Below, in pieces: positions 1 to 8,485 of a stretch of 64,000 bases of DNA. The notes beneath the pieces were generated by a model. That model was not told the DNA's origin and ran no database searches. It worked only from the letters and a program-made list of their open reading frames with translations. Source of the stretch: Cohnella sp. OV330 (lineage in GTDB: Bacteria > Bacillota > Bacilli > Paenibacillales > Paenibacillaceae). The position numbers and the translations under genes are program-made. How positions within the stretch are numbered: the first letter of the stretch is position 1; each line of letters starts with the position of its first letter. The stretch spans positions 512,828-576,827 of the forward strand of contig NZ_FOKE01000001.1 in the NCBI RefSeq assembly GCF_900112065.1, written 5' to 3'.

Positions 1-1
1 C

Positions 2-781
2 GTTTCCGTCGTCGTTTGGATCGCCTTTGCTTTTTTTATCGTTGCCGCCATTCGTTTCGGCGTACTTGGGGTGAGAATAAGGTTCGAGAAACAACTGCAC
101 GATCAGAAGATCAAAGGGATTGCATCCGGTGCCGCTATGTTTAACCATGCCGTGAAAAATCGCATAACCAACATCGACTTGCTGACGGGGAGAGTAAAGG
201 AGCTCGTGCATGCCCAAAGCAACGATCAAATCGACGAAGATATTGAGCGGATATTGGCAGAAACAAAGCAAGTGATGCAAATGGTCAAACGGATCCAGAA
301 GCAAATCGAGGACGTTGAGCTTGTGGAAGGTACGGCGAACTTAATCGATCTGATGACGCATGCGCTGCATTCCAATCATTATCTGCTCGAAAGCAAGCGT
401 GTTTCCGTTACCACCGATTACGCCGTAGACTATGATATCCGATGCGATAAACTCCATCTGCAGGAAGTGTTCAGCAACATCATCGGCAATGCGGTTGAAG
501 CTGTGGATGAGAACGGCGGAACGCTTGCGATTCGGATTTATGATGGCAAGGGCGGGATTCTGATCGATTTTGCCGATAACGGCAAAGGCATGGCTAAGAA
601 AGCCAAAGCGCAAATTTTCGATCCGTTCTATTCAACGAAGCAAAGCGACGCGAACTTCGGACTCGGCTTGTCTTATTGTTATCTGATCGCCCAGAAGCAC
701 GGCGGAAGCATCGAGGTGTCAAGCAGCGAAGGCGAGGGGTCGACCTTTACCCTGCACTTGCCGAAAAATCGTAAGATGTAA
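2..781 (+). CDS. Sensor histidine kinase, C-terminal part (5' end outside window)
   Basis: The reading frame is open to the left edge, so this is the end of a longer gene. The first 20 or so visible residues are hydrophobic and look like a transmembrane segment. A phospho-acceptor-like motif (FNHAVKNRI) follows. The C-terminal ATPase domain has an N box (NIIGNAVEAV), G1 box (DNGKGM), F box (FDPFYSTK) and G2 box (GLGLSY). By family, such proteins autophosphorylate and pass phosphate to a response regulator. No partner regulator follows on this strand, so it may lie upstream of the window. The signal sensed cannot be told from the visible part. A hairpin about 100 bases after the stop probably ends the transcript. 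Confidence 0.9.
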   Translation, partial: VSVVVWIAFAFFIVAAIRFGVLGVRIRFEKQLHDQKIKGIASGAAMFNHAVKNRITNIDLLTGRVKELVHAQSNDQIDEDIERILAETKQVMQMVKRIQKQIEDVELVEGTANLIDLMTHALHSNHYLLESKRVSVTTDYAVDYDIRCDKLHLQEVFSNIIGNAVEAVDENGGTLAIRIYDGKGGILIDFADNGKGMAKKAKAQIFDPFYSTKQSDANFGLGLSYCYLIAQKHGGSIEVSSSEGEGSTFTLHLPKNRKM

Positions 782-880
782 CCCGTTCACAGAATGGATA
801 GATGTATTCCCTAAATGGAACCCTGATCTGTTCGTCCGCTATAGCCTTACTTTAACCCCTTATAAATCAAAGATACTACC

Positions 881-905
881 GTCTCCACATGGGTGGAGGC
901 TTTAT
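881..905 (+). terminator. Terminator-like hairpin after the histidine kinase
   Basis: An 8-bp stem (GTCTCCAC / GTGGAGGC, one G-T pair) with a 4-base loop is followed by a short T-rich run. It lies about 100 bases after the kinase stop codon. The T-run is weak, so confidence is moderate. Confidence 0.5.
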
Positions 906-911
906 ATTTGA

Positions 912-973
912 AATAAGACAAGGGCTATCCCCTATGCAGTTTATTAACCGCTCTAAGGATAACCCTTGTTATT
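912..973. repeat. Imperfect inverted repeat
   Basis: The arms AATAAGACAAGGGCTATCC (912-930) and GGATAACCCTTGTTATT (957-973) are complementary with small mismatches, around a loop of about 26 bases. It lies just after the end of the truncated response regulator on the minus strand. It could be a terminator for that remnant, or the end of a lost small mobile element. Nothing else supports either reading. Confidence 0.4.
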
Positions 974-987
974 AACATAATATCAGT

Positions 988-1416
988 TTAGGTTGACGAT
1001 TTTACTTTACTTGCTTTTGAGACCAGCCGTAAAACCTTCATTTTCTGCTCGGTTAGTATTTCTTGATTAAATAGTTCTTCCTCTGTCGTTTTATGGGTAA
1101 CCTCCATGGAGGACTCTGCAGCCGCGCTCCGAAGTCTTCTTATGATTTTGTCCACCGTTTTTGAAATACGTTGGGCGGTTACAGGCTTCACTATATAATC
1201 CAAAGCACTCATATCGAAGGCTTGAACCGCATAATTGTCATAGGCGGTTACAAAGACCACGTCTATGGAAGCATCGAGATCAAGCAACATGCCGGAAAGC
1301 TTCATACCATCAACCTCCGGCATAGAAATATCCAGAAACGCAATATGTATCGAATTGTTCTTCACAAATTCGTAAGCTTCAACTGGGTTAAGAAACGCAG
1401 CCTCCAGTCTGCTTGA
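988..1416 (-). pseudogene. Response regulator remnant (receiver domain, truncated at both ends)
   Basis: The visible part matches a receiver domain: the phospho-acceptor region AFLDISMPEVDG, the switch region VFVTAYDNYAVQAF, and the conserved lysine in LDYIVKPV. These resemble receivers joined to SARP or LytTR output domains. The first 30 or so residues, including the acidic pair that binds magnesium, are missing: in frame, a TGA stands before SRLEAAFLNPVEAYEF. The C-terminus stops shortly after the receiver, so the DNA-binding output domain is also absent. The fragment directly follows a kinase fragment on the same strand, which is the usual kinase-regulator order. It is very probably non-functional. 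Confidence 0.8.
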
Positions 1417-1420
1417 TCAG

Positions 1421-1744
1421 TCATGTCGGAATGTCGAAGCAAACCTTCGTCCCTATTCCTTCTGCACTTTCAATATGCAGGCTATTTCCGTAAAGAAGCT
1501 TGATGCGCTGGCTTATGTTCCATAGCCCTACGCCTTTCTTATTCACAGCCGGATTAAGTATTTCCTCGCGTTTTGTTTCGCTCATCCCACATCCATTGTC
1601 CTCTACAGTAAAGCTGACTATGGCGTTTGCTCCCTTTTTAATGGATACTATTACTGTACCCCCACGTAAACTGGACATCAGGCCATGTCTAATGGCGTTT
1701 TCCACCAATGGCTGTTGAATCAATGAAGGAATCCCGATATCCAC
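1421..1744 (-). pseudogene. Sensor kinase remnant (ATPase domain only)
   Basis: About 107 residues match the C-terminal ATPase domain of LytS/YesM-like kinases: N box QPLVENAIRHGL, G1 box DNGCGM, G2 box GVGLWNISQRI. The sensor, membrane and phospho-acceptor parts are missing. A TAG stop lies immediately before the possible GTG start, with no ribosome binding site. The stop codon sits only a few bases before the regulator remnant. Together they look like a decayed two-component pair that lost the kinase front and the regulator front and back. Confidence 0.8.
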
Positions 1745-1758
1745 CTACATCTCTAACC

Positions 1759-1802
1759 AAAGCAAAAAAGTAGATCTGTGAATTCAGATCTACTTTTTGC
1801 TT
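1759..1802 (-). terminator. Strong terminator after the SLH protein gene
   Basis: The arms 1761-1778 and 1785-1802 (core AAGTAGATCTG / CAGATCTACTT) are complementary except for one extra A, with a 6-base loop. A/T runs on both sides make it potentially bidirectional. It sits 24 bases past the stop of the large SLH gene on the minus strand. Confidence 0.8.
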
Positions 1803-1825
1803 ACTATTCACATTGTCCACCCTAG

Positions 1826-4800
1826 TTATGATTTCCCTTGTTCGTACAACATATCGTTTACATCGTTTACCATTGATATAATCTCATCTACGGTATCCAA
1901 ACTACCTTCTGCAGCTGATAGAATAGCAGTTCTATAAGCTTCCAAGCCTTCCACCGTCACGTAATTATGTCCAGTTGCAAGAATAAGATCGTCAATTGTA
2001 ATGAGCTTGGCAGAATCGGCATCTGTAACGGCTTCAATTTTCGCTACTACAGCTAATTGTTCTGCTCCTGATTCTCTAAAGATATTAACCGTATAAATAT
2101 CGTAATAGTTATTACTTTCAGGCTGAACATAAACTTGAACTTCATTCCATTGGCCTTCATTCAGCTGCTTGATCCCATTATCATAATTTAGATGTATGGA
2201 TGCCTTCGGATTTGTTGTAGTCGCAAAAATAGTTGTGCTATAAACATTTGACGATACGGTTGCCGTATAACTCCAAATATCTGGTGAGAATGCGGGTTCT
2301 AAGGTTACATTCGTTAATACCAATGCACTTAAACTCTTATCCTCTAAACGGTTTACTTTTGCCACTAGTGCTGCAATTTCTTCTGAAGTATCGAGTTCAC
2401 CATCTGCAGCCGCAATAATCGCTGCTCTATAAGAATAATGATTTTGTACAATAGCTGTATCTAGCCCTGTTGCTTTGTTTAGTTCGTACAATACATCCAT
2501 ATCCGTAGACACATCGAATGACTCGATGGTTGCTATGGCATTTACCTTTTCTATCATGTCATTAATTTTATCCTCTGAATTTAATGCACCATCCTCCGCT
2601 GCTAGAATAGCAACGATATAGAGAGCTACATTCTCTTCAATAACTGAATCTCCACCGGATGCCGTGCTTAGCGTCTCGATGAGATCTATATCTTCTCCAG
2701 TGTAGGATTCAATAGCTTCAATCGCTGTTTGTTGTGCTAACATTGCAGCTGTTTCTTCTTCTGACTGCCTATAAACTTGAACCGAGTAGATTCCATAGTA
2801 AGACCCACTTGCCATATTCACATAGATCTGAACTTCATTATTACCAACCTCTAGCTCTTTGACGCCTAAATCATAATTTAAGTGTATAGACCCCCCTGGA
2901 TTCAATGATTCAGCTAATATGGTTGTGTTTGTCACATTGTAGGGTACGGTTGCACTGTAAGAGTAGATATCCGGGTGAAATGTTGGAATTAATGTCACAT
3001 CGGATAAATTAAGGGACTTCAATCTTGTATCATCAGGGAATGTAGCCTTTAATACTGTGACTTGAAACGATTTGGTCTGCGGTGTCCCATTACCCTTAGT
3101 AAGGGTCGCAATCAATGTCACAGATGAGTTACCACTATCAGAAGGTGAGATAACTCCCGTATTAGCGCTGATCGCTTCGCTGTCTGAACTCCATTCGATT
3201 GTTGAACCGTGTTGTCCCGTTGTAATTAGTTCAAGATCGGTAATTACTTGGTTCAACGATACATTTCCATTCTTAATGGTATCTTCTACGAGCGCTGCTA
3301 TGTCCTCCGTAATTACCTCATTTGCCGCTGCAGTCTCTGCTTCCGCTATTCTAGCGTCTGATGCCGGTTTTGCAGAGATGATCGCTGCACTTACTGTTGT
3401 TTGGATGAATGCTTTGGTTGTTATTGTTGCTCTCGTATTAAACAATGCTGTTGCCACTTCTGTCTTACCTGTTACATCTAGTCCAGCATAGTCGGTTAAA
3501 GTTAACTCCAATGCATTCGCATCCAGTAATGCTCTAACTGCCGCAATGTCAGCTGCGTTCATATATTCCGCTACCAAAGTCGGTGTCGTTATCGTTATTA
3601 CTTTCGTCCCTGTAACCTTAGATGCCGCATTCAAGGCTGTTACCGTTACCGTCCCTACTCCTGTTGCTGTTAATAGCCCCGTTGCATCGATTGTTGCTGT
3701 TCCTGTTCCATCAGTAACTGTCCAGTCAATCGTCTTATTGGTTGCATTAGCTGGCGCTGCCGTTGCACTCATCTGTAAGGTTGCCCCATTAACAACATAG
3801 ACTGCATCCCCTGAACTTGTGACTGTAATCGTACTTACGTTAACGACTGTAGTTCCACCGCCGCCTTCACCGTTACCCCCATTGCCACTTTGAGGTGTTG
3901 TCGTTGTTTGAGGGGGTGTCTGAATGGTAGACCCCGGTATGTTTATCGTTGCCGCCACAATTGTTCCAGGGCCGAGGATATTAACCACTGCATTCAAGAT
4001 GATCTTGTTGATTTGGGTTTCTGCTGCAAGATAGAGAGCCATCCCTGTTGCATTCGCATTCGCATTTAGATTTTCAATGCTGCCTTTAGATAAATCGACT
4101 TGAATTTGCTGTGAGCTTACATTCACCGTGTTGAACTCACCTAGCAAGGTTACTTTGGTTCCTGCCGGAATCGCAGAACTCAGATTTACATTTGCGAAGC
4201 CGCTACCCGATATATTCATCTCGCTTATCGTTGCTGGCGAATTTACGACGACCATTGCTACAGTCGTTGAACCCTCTGCAACAATACGCACAATACCTGT
4301 TCCGGTTTTCTTATCAATAACAATATCAACTAGAACAGAGTTGTTAAAATGAATGCTGTTCTCACCGCCGCCTTGAACGGTTACTGTCCCTGTAACGGTG
4401 ACATTATTTAAGAATGCATCTCCATTGCCAATTCCCTCTCCTAATAATAAGTCGCCGTTAATGACCATGTTCTGTAAGGTGACTCCCGCAACAAGAACAA
4501 CGACATTAGAATTTACGGTTTGCTTCCCTGTAGCAGGACCATACGTACCGGCTTTGTCATAAGTGACGGCCTGTGTGTTAATCGCGCGATCTAGCGTAAC
4601 CACTGCTTCTGCGCGTGTAGTCCATTTACTTGGTTTGAAGCTGTTGTCTTCTGAAAAACCCTTCATAATGCCTTTAGCCACAACCGCGTCTACAGATCCC
4701 TTAGCCCATACTGCGATAGAGTCGGAGTCGGTGAACGTTGTTGGAACATTTTCGTTATCCGAAAGTCCTAACAGACGATCTACAATCGCCGCAACCTCTA

Positions 4801-5191
4801 GTCGGCTAATCGGATTGTTGGCACCGATCGTACCGTCTGCATACCCCTTTATGTATCCAACCTTTACTGCCTTAGCAATTTCCGCGTAAGCCCAGTTTCC
4901 TGCTGGGGCATCATGGAACGATATAGCTGCCTCTTCTGTAAATCCAAAGGAACGATTAATCAATGCCATGAACTCTGCACGTGTAATCAACTTCCCTGGC
5001 TTGAAGCTTCCATCTTCATATCCCTTAATAAGTCCTTTGTCCAGCCATGCAGAAATCTCATCCTCTGCCCAGTGTCCCTTAATGTCTGAGATTTCAGATG
5101 CTGAAGCACCAAACGCTACCCCATATGATGAGAATAATAGACATGCAATAACTAGAAATGACACTAACCTCTTAAACAATGAATGATTCAT
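1826..5191 (-). CDS. Large SLH-domain cell-surface protein with Ig-like and cadherin-like modules
   Basis: A 1121-residue exported protein with a signal peptide (about residues 1-29). Three SLH domains follow (about 34-205; e.g. GHWAEDEISAWLDKGLIKGY). By family, SLH triplets bind pyruvylated secondary cell-wall polymer. Next come a hydrophobic-ladder region that may be a beta-helix (240-415), a Thr/Pro/Gly linker, a Big_2-like Ig domain, a second Ig-like domain (EWSSDSEAISANTGVISP), and two cadherin-like sandwich domains (LSDVTLIPTFHPDIYSYSA; LTNVTLEPAFSPDIWSYTA). Three copies of a roughly 60-residue helical repeat ending in a YRxAIxxAxxGxLDT pattern are interspersed. The start has a good AGGGGG site. 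Its DNA is clearly AT-richer than most of the window. The role is probably structural or adhesive; no catalytic motif was seen. Confidence 0.85.
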   Translation of the reverse strand: MNHSLFKRLVSFLVIACLLFSSYGVAFGASASEISDIKGHWAEDEISAWLDKGLIKGYEDGSFKPGKLITRAEFMALINRSFGFTEEAAISFHDAPAGNWAYAEIAKAVKVGYIKGYADGTIGANNPISRLEVAAIVDRLLGLSDNENVPTTFTDSDSIAVWAKGSVDAVVAKGIMKGFSEDNSFKPSKWTTRAEAVVTLDRAINTQAVTYDKAGTYGPATGKQTVNSNVVVLVAGVTLQNMVINGDLLLGEGIGNGDAFLNNVTVTGTVTVQGGGENSIHFNNSVLVDIVIDKKTGTGIVRIVAEGSTTVAMVVVNSPATISEMNISGSGFANVNLSSAIPAGTKVTLLGEFNTVNVSSQQIQVDLSKGSIENLNANANATGMALYLAAETQINKIILNAVVNILGPGTIVAATINIPGSTIQTPPQTTTTPQSGNGGNGEGGGGTTVVNVSTITVTSSGDAVYVVNGATLQMSATAAPANATNKTIDWTVTDGTGTATIDATGLLTATGVGTVTVTALNAASKVTGTKVITITTPTLVAEYMNAADIAAVRALLDANALELTLTDYAGLDVTGKTEVATALFNTRATITTKAFIQTTVSAAIISAKPASDARIAEAETAAANEVITEDIAALVEDTIKNGNVSLNQVITDLELITTGQHGSTIEWSSDSEAISANTGVISPSDSGNSSVTLIATLTKGNGTPQTKSFQVTVLKATFPDDTRLKSLNLSDVTLIPTFHPDIYSYSATVPYNVTNTTILAESLNPGGSIHLNYDLGVKELEVGNNEVQIYVNMASGSYYGIYSVQVYRQSEEETAAMLAQQTAIEAIESYTGEDIDLIETLSTASGGDSVIEENVALYIVAILAAEDGALNSEDKINDMIEKVNAIATIESFDVSTDMDVLYELNKATGLDTAIVQNHYSYRAAIIAAADGELDTSEEIAALVAKVNRLEDKSLSALVLTNVTLEPAFSPDIWSYTATVSSNVYSTTIFATTTNPKASIHLNYDNGIKQLNEGQWNEVQVYVQPESNNYYDIYTVNIFRESGAEQLAVVAKIEAVTDADSAKLITIDDLILATGHNYVTVEGLEAYRTAILSAAEGSLDTVDEIISMVNDVNDMLYEQGKS

Positions 5192-5264
5192 AAAAATGCC
5201 CCCTATTTAATCCTACTTCTCATGGACAAGGTTAGCACACTCCAATGACAACAGAATGACAAAC

Positions 5265-5271
5265 TTCGACA
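5265..5271 (-). promoter_or_regulatory. Spo0A-box-like heptamer upstream of the SLH gene
   Basis: On the minus strand this reads TGTCGAA, an exact match to the published 0A-box consensus, 74 bases before the SLH start codon. The flanking sequence ATAAACTTTTTTGTCG is almost repeated upstream of the dockerin gene (near 33297-33311). A heptamer match alone is weak evidence. Confidence 0.3.
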
Positions 5272-5410
5272 AAAAAGTTTATGGATTTTTACGGGTCTCT
5301 ATAAATGGAGGTAAAAAATTTTCGTGGTATTGTGGAATCGGACTTCCAATTGGGTAAATTCGGGCACTTGCAAGATGGTGAAGTGAACCATTTCTATTAG
5401 GGGAATAATA

Positions 5411-5500
5411 ATGATGAGGCCTTACGGAGCTGTGATGGGACGAATGACTATTCCGAAGATGGAGGGGCGGCGGCTGCAGCTTACTTCACAGACTAATTGA
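5411..5500 (+). CDS. Possible 29-residue peptide
   Basis: A short ORF starts with ATG 7 bases after AGGGG, a plausible ribosome binding site. The product is basic with no membrane segment or signal peptide, and I do not recognise it. It could be a real small protein, the start of a decayed gene, or chance. Confidence 0.25.
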   Translation: MMRPYGAVMGRMTIPKMEGRRLQLTSQTN

Positions 5501-5563
5501 CCGTATCGAAATAAAAGCAGACGGAAGTCCGAGGATCTTCTACAGATTCTTGGCTCCCTTTGC

Positions 5564-7318
5564 TTATTCTTTACTTCTCACTATCAACACACAGCATTCC
5601 ACATGGGTCGTATGAGGAAACATATCCACCGGCTGAACCTCAACCGTTCGATAGCCGCCATCCTCCAGCACGCGAAGATCGCGCGCGAGCGTAGCCGGAT
5701 CGCAGGAAACATAGACGATGCGCGCCGGTCGGAGCTCCAGCATCGTTGCCAGCAGCGCAGGATCGCAGCCTTTGCGCGGCGGATCGACAACGATGACGTC
5801 GGGGGCGACGCCTTCGGCTTGCCACTGCGGCATGATCACTTCGGCCGGGCCGACGGCGAATTCGGCGTTTGCGATGTGGTTGAGCAATGCGTTGCGGCGC
5901 GCGTCTTCGATGGCTTCGGGGATGATCTCGACGCCGTAGACGCGGCGGGCGTGGCGGGCAAGGAAGAGAGTAATCGTGCCGATGCCGCAGTAGGCGTCGA
6001 TGACGGTCTCTTCGCCGGTGAGGCCGGCGTAGTCAACGGCAGTCCGGTAGAGGCGCTCGGTCTGGGTCGGGTTGACCTGGAAAAAGGACCGCGCGGAGAT
6101 GGCGAAGGTGATGCCGCCGATCTCGTCGTAGATGACGTCGTCGCCCCAGAGGACGCGGGTCTCTTCGCCGAACACCTGGGAGGTCGAGCTGGTGTTGATG
6201 TTCTGGCAAATGCTCGCTACGCCGGGGATGTCTTCGCGGATGAGTCCGCAGAGCTCGTCGGCGTGCGGCAGGTCGCGGCCGTTGGTGATGAGGACGACCA
6301 TGCGCTGACCGGTCGTTTCGGCATGGCGGACGACGACATGCCGAAGCAGACCGCGCCCGGTGGCGCGGTCGTAGGCGGAGTAGCCGAGAGACCGGGCGAT
6401 GCGCTTGACGGCGCGGACGGTCTCTTCGTTCTGCTCCTGCTGAATGAGGCAGGCCTCCATGTCCACGACCTGGTGGCTGCCCTGCTCGAAGAAGCCGCCG
6501 ATGAGTCCATGGCCGCCGATGCCGGCCGCCATGGGGACCTGCGCCTTATTGCGGTAGCGCCAAGGCTCGTCCATCCCGATGACGGGATGGACGACGACCG
6601 GCGCGCGCCCCGCATCGGGGGCGCTCTCGCGGCCGCCCGCTTCGCCGGCGGCCTCTTCCAGCGGCGCCACCGGCAGCTTGCCGATGCGCGCCAGCACGCC
6701 CGCGACGTGCTCCCGTTTCCAGCGGAGCTGCGCCGCGTAGCCCCAATGCTGCAGCTGGCAGCCGCCGCAGGCCTCATAGATCTCGCACGGCGCCGCGATG
6801 CGGTCCGGGCTCGCCGCGACGAGCGCGGCCATGCGCGCGCGGCCGAACGACTTGCCGATGCTCTGCACCTCGGCCTGCACCCGGTCGCCCGGCACCGCGC
6901 CGGATACAAACAGGGTGTAGCCCTCGACCCGGCCTACACCCTGCCCTTCATGCGTCATCCCGACGACGTCGATGACGACGGAATCGCCGACCGCGACCGG
7001 CACGCCCGCGATCTGGCGCGGCGCCTCGCCCTGCCGGCGGTCCCGCGCGCCGCGCGAATGCTGCGGATGGCCCTGCGGCCGCCCGCCGCCTGCACCCGAA
7101 GCTCCGCGGCCGCCGCCGGCGCCGCTTCCGCGCGAATCCGCGCGCTCCGCCGCTCCGCTCGACTGCCCCCGCTCCTGCTGGCCGCCGCTCGCCCGATCGC
7201 GATCGCCGGCTCCGCCTGGCGCACGTCGCCCTTCTTTCCCGACGCCGCCCCCGGACTTGCCGCCTCGATTCGCTGCTCCACTCCGCGCGCCGTCGCCTCG
7301 CTTGTCCTTGTCACTCAT
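5564..7318 (-). CDS. rlmD: 23S rRNA (uracil-C5)-methyltransferase, RlmD/RlmCD type
   Basis: The protein (584 residues) has a TRAM domain (about 105-165), an iron-sulfur cysteine cluster (CEIYEACGGCQLQ), and a class I methyltransferase domain with DAYCGIGTITLF, VDPPRKGC and the catalytic cysteine motif YVSCDPATLARDL. By family it uses S-adenosylmethionine to make 5-methyluridine in 23S rRNA. The first 105 residues or so are an extra Gly/Arg/Ser/Ala-rich low-complexity region with several RGG-like steps, absent from typical homologues. The start is supported by a GGGG site 9 bases upstream. It lies 51 bases downstream of dagK on the same strand; the same neighbours occur in Bacillus subtilis (dgkB-rlmCD), so they probably form an operon. 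Confidence 0.92.
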   Translation of the reverse strand: MSDKDKRGDGARSGAANRGGKSGGGVGKEGRRAPGGAGDRDRASGGQQERGQSSGAAERADSRGSGAGGGRGASGAGGGRPQGHPQHSRGARDRRQGEAPRQIAGVPVAVGDSVVIDVVGMTHEGQGVGRVEGYTLFVSGAVPGDRVQAEVQSIGKSFGRARMAALVAASPDRIAAPCEIYEACGGCQLQHWGYAAQLRWKREHVAGVLARIGKLPVAPLEEAAGEAGGRESAPDAGRAPVVVHPVIGMDEPWRYRNKAQVPMAAGIGGHGLIGGFFEQGSHQVVDMEACLIQQEQNEETVRAVKRIARSLGYSAYDRATGRGLLRHVVVRHAETTGQRMVVLITNGRDLPHADELCGLIREDIPGVASICQNINTSSTSQVFGEETRVLWGDDVIYDEIGGITFAISARSFFQVNPTQTERLYRTAVDYAGLTGEETVIDAYCGIGTITLFLARHARRVYGVEIIPEAIEDARRNALLNHIANAEFAVGPAEVIMPQWQAEGVAPDVIVVDPPRKGCDPALLATMLELRPARIVYVSCDPATLARDLRVLEDGGYRTVEVQPVDMFPHTTHVECCVLIVRSKE

Positions 7319-7369
7319 GCTGTCCAGCCCCGTTCATAGGTTCCGCTTCTATATAAAGATGAAATCCCG

Positions 7370-8284
7370 TCAGTGATACTTCGACTCTCCCAGCTCATCC
7401 ATAATGATCCGCACATGTCCAGGCAGCATCGTGAACGTCCGGGCCATCTGCCCGCCGTATTCCCCGTCGAGATTCATGTCCAGGTCCGCGTCCGACTCGA
7501 CCGTGACCCGGTTCGTCTGGAACATCGTGATGTGCGAATCCTGCAGATGCTCGCCCCGCATGGCCAGCGTCGCGATACGGATGAATTCGCCGAGGTTGCA
7601 CTTGCGCATGAGCAGCACGTCGAACATGCCGTCGCTCGCCGAGGCGCTTGGCGCGAGCTTCTCGAAGCCGCCGACGGAGTTGCTGTTGGCGATCAGCATG
7701 AGCATGTACTCGTCCTCGAACTCGCCGACGCCGTCCATCGAGATCTTCATATGGAAGGAACGCAGCCGCGCGATCTTCTCGAATCCCCGTATGTAATAGG
7801 CCAGATTCCCGATCATCGTCTTGAGCTTGCTCGGCACTTCGTAGGAGAGCTCGGTCAGCGAGCCGCCGCCCGCGATATTAATGAAGTACTTGCCGTCGGC
7901 TTGTCCGATGTCCACCGGCTTCGCGTAGCGCTTCACGATCAGGTCGCAGGCCTCGTCCCACTTCTTCGGGATACCGTGCGCCCTGGCAAAATCGTTGGTC
8001 GTCCCCACCGGCAGAATGCCGATGACGGGACGGCGCTCGTGAGGGGAGATGCCGCTGATCACCTCGTTCAGCGTGCCGTCGCCGCCTGCCGCGATGACGA
8101 TATCGAAGCCCCGTTCCACCGCCTCGGAAGCGGCATGAACGGCATCGCCCTCCGACTCCGTCGCGTGGCAGGACGTCTCGATCCCGCCGCGTTCGAGACG
8201 CTGTAAAATCTGCGGCAGCCTCCGGCGCATCTCCTCGCGGCCCGAGGTCGGATTGTAGATCAACCGCGCTCTCACAATATCCAA
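7370..8284 (-). CDS. dagK: Diacylglycerol kinase family lipid kinase
   Basis: A 304-residue soluble lipid kinase of the DgkB/YegS family. It has the nucleotide-binding motif AAGGDGTLNEVI near residue 65, the N-terminal YNPTSG motif, and PVGTTNDFARAHGIP. By family it phosphorylates diacylglycerol to phosphatidic acid, recycling lipid from lipoteichoic acid synthesis at the membrane. The start is TTG with an AGGGG site 7 bases upstream. It precedes rlmD on the same strand. Length and motifs are normal for the family. Confidence 0.92.
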   Translation of the reverse strand: MDIVRARLIYNPTSGREEMRRRLPQILQRLERGGIETSCHATESEGDAVHAASEAVERGFDIVIAAGGDGTLNEVISGISPHERRPVIGILPVGTTNDFARAHGIPKKWDEACDLIVKRYAKPVDIGQADGKYFINIAGGGSLTELSYEVPSKLKTMIGNLAYYIRGFEKIARLRSFHMKISMDGVGEFEDEYMLMLIANSNSVGGFEKLAPSASASDGMFDVLLMRKCNLGEFIRIATLAMRGEHLQDSHITMFQTNRVTVESDADLDMNLDGEYGGQMARTFTMLPGHVRIIMDELGESKYH

Positions 8285-8429
8285 CTTGAATCCCCTCTTC
8301 TATAGCTCTCTATCCGATCCGATTCAACCTTTACCTATTCATGCTACTGAATCGTCATGCCAATGTCAACGCGGCCGGCGGGCGACGCGCAGCCTCGGAC
8401 ACGACTTACGCCGTCCTGACATCGAACGG

Positions 8430-8463
8430 CAAAAACCCCCGCTTTTTTCATCAAGCGGAGGCC
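8430..8463 (-). terminator. Terminator after the chelatase gene
   Basis: On the minus strand CCTCCGCTT pairs with AAGCGGGGG (one T-G pair) and is followed by TTTTT. It lies 23 bases after the stop of the CbiX-like gene. Confidence 0.75.
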
Positions 8464-8485
8464 TCTCTTCGTCCTATTTATTCGG

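Larger units (their letters stand above)
5192..5563. other. Intergenic region between the SLH gene and rlmD
   Basis: About 370 bases. It holds the minus-strand promoter region of the SLH gene with a Spo0A-box-like heptamer (5265-5271) and one short plus-strand ORF (5411-5500). The base composition changes here from AT-rich to GC-rich. Nothing else was recognised. Confidence 0.5.

Noticed and set aside
5603..7339. 578-residue ORF antisense to rlmD
   Set aside because: The rlmD frame carries all catalytic motifs; this frame has none.
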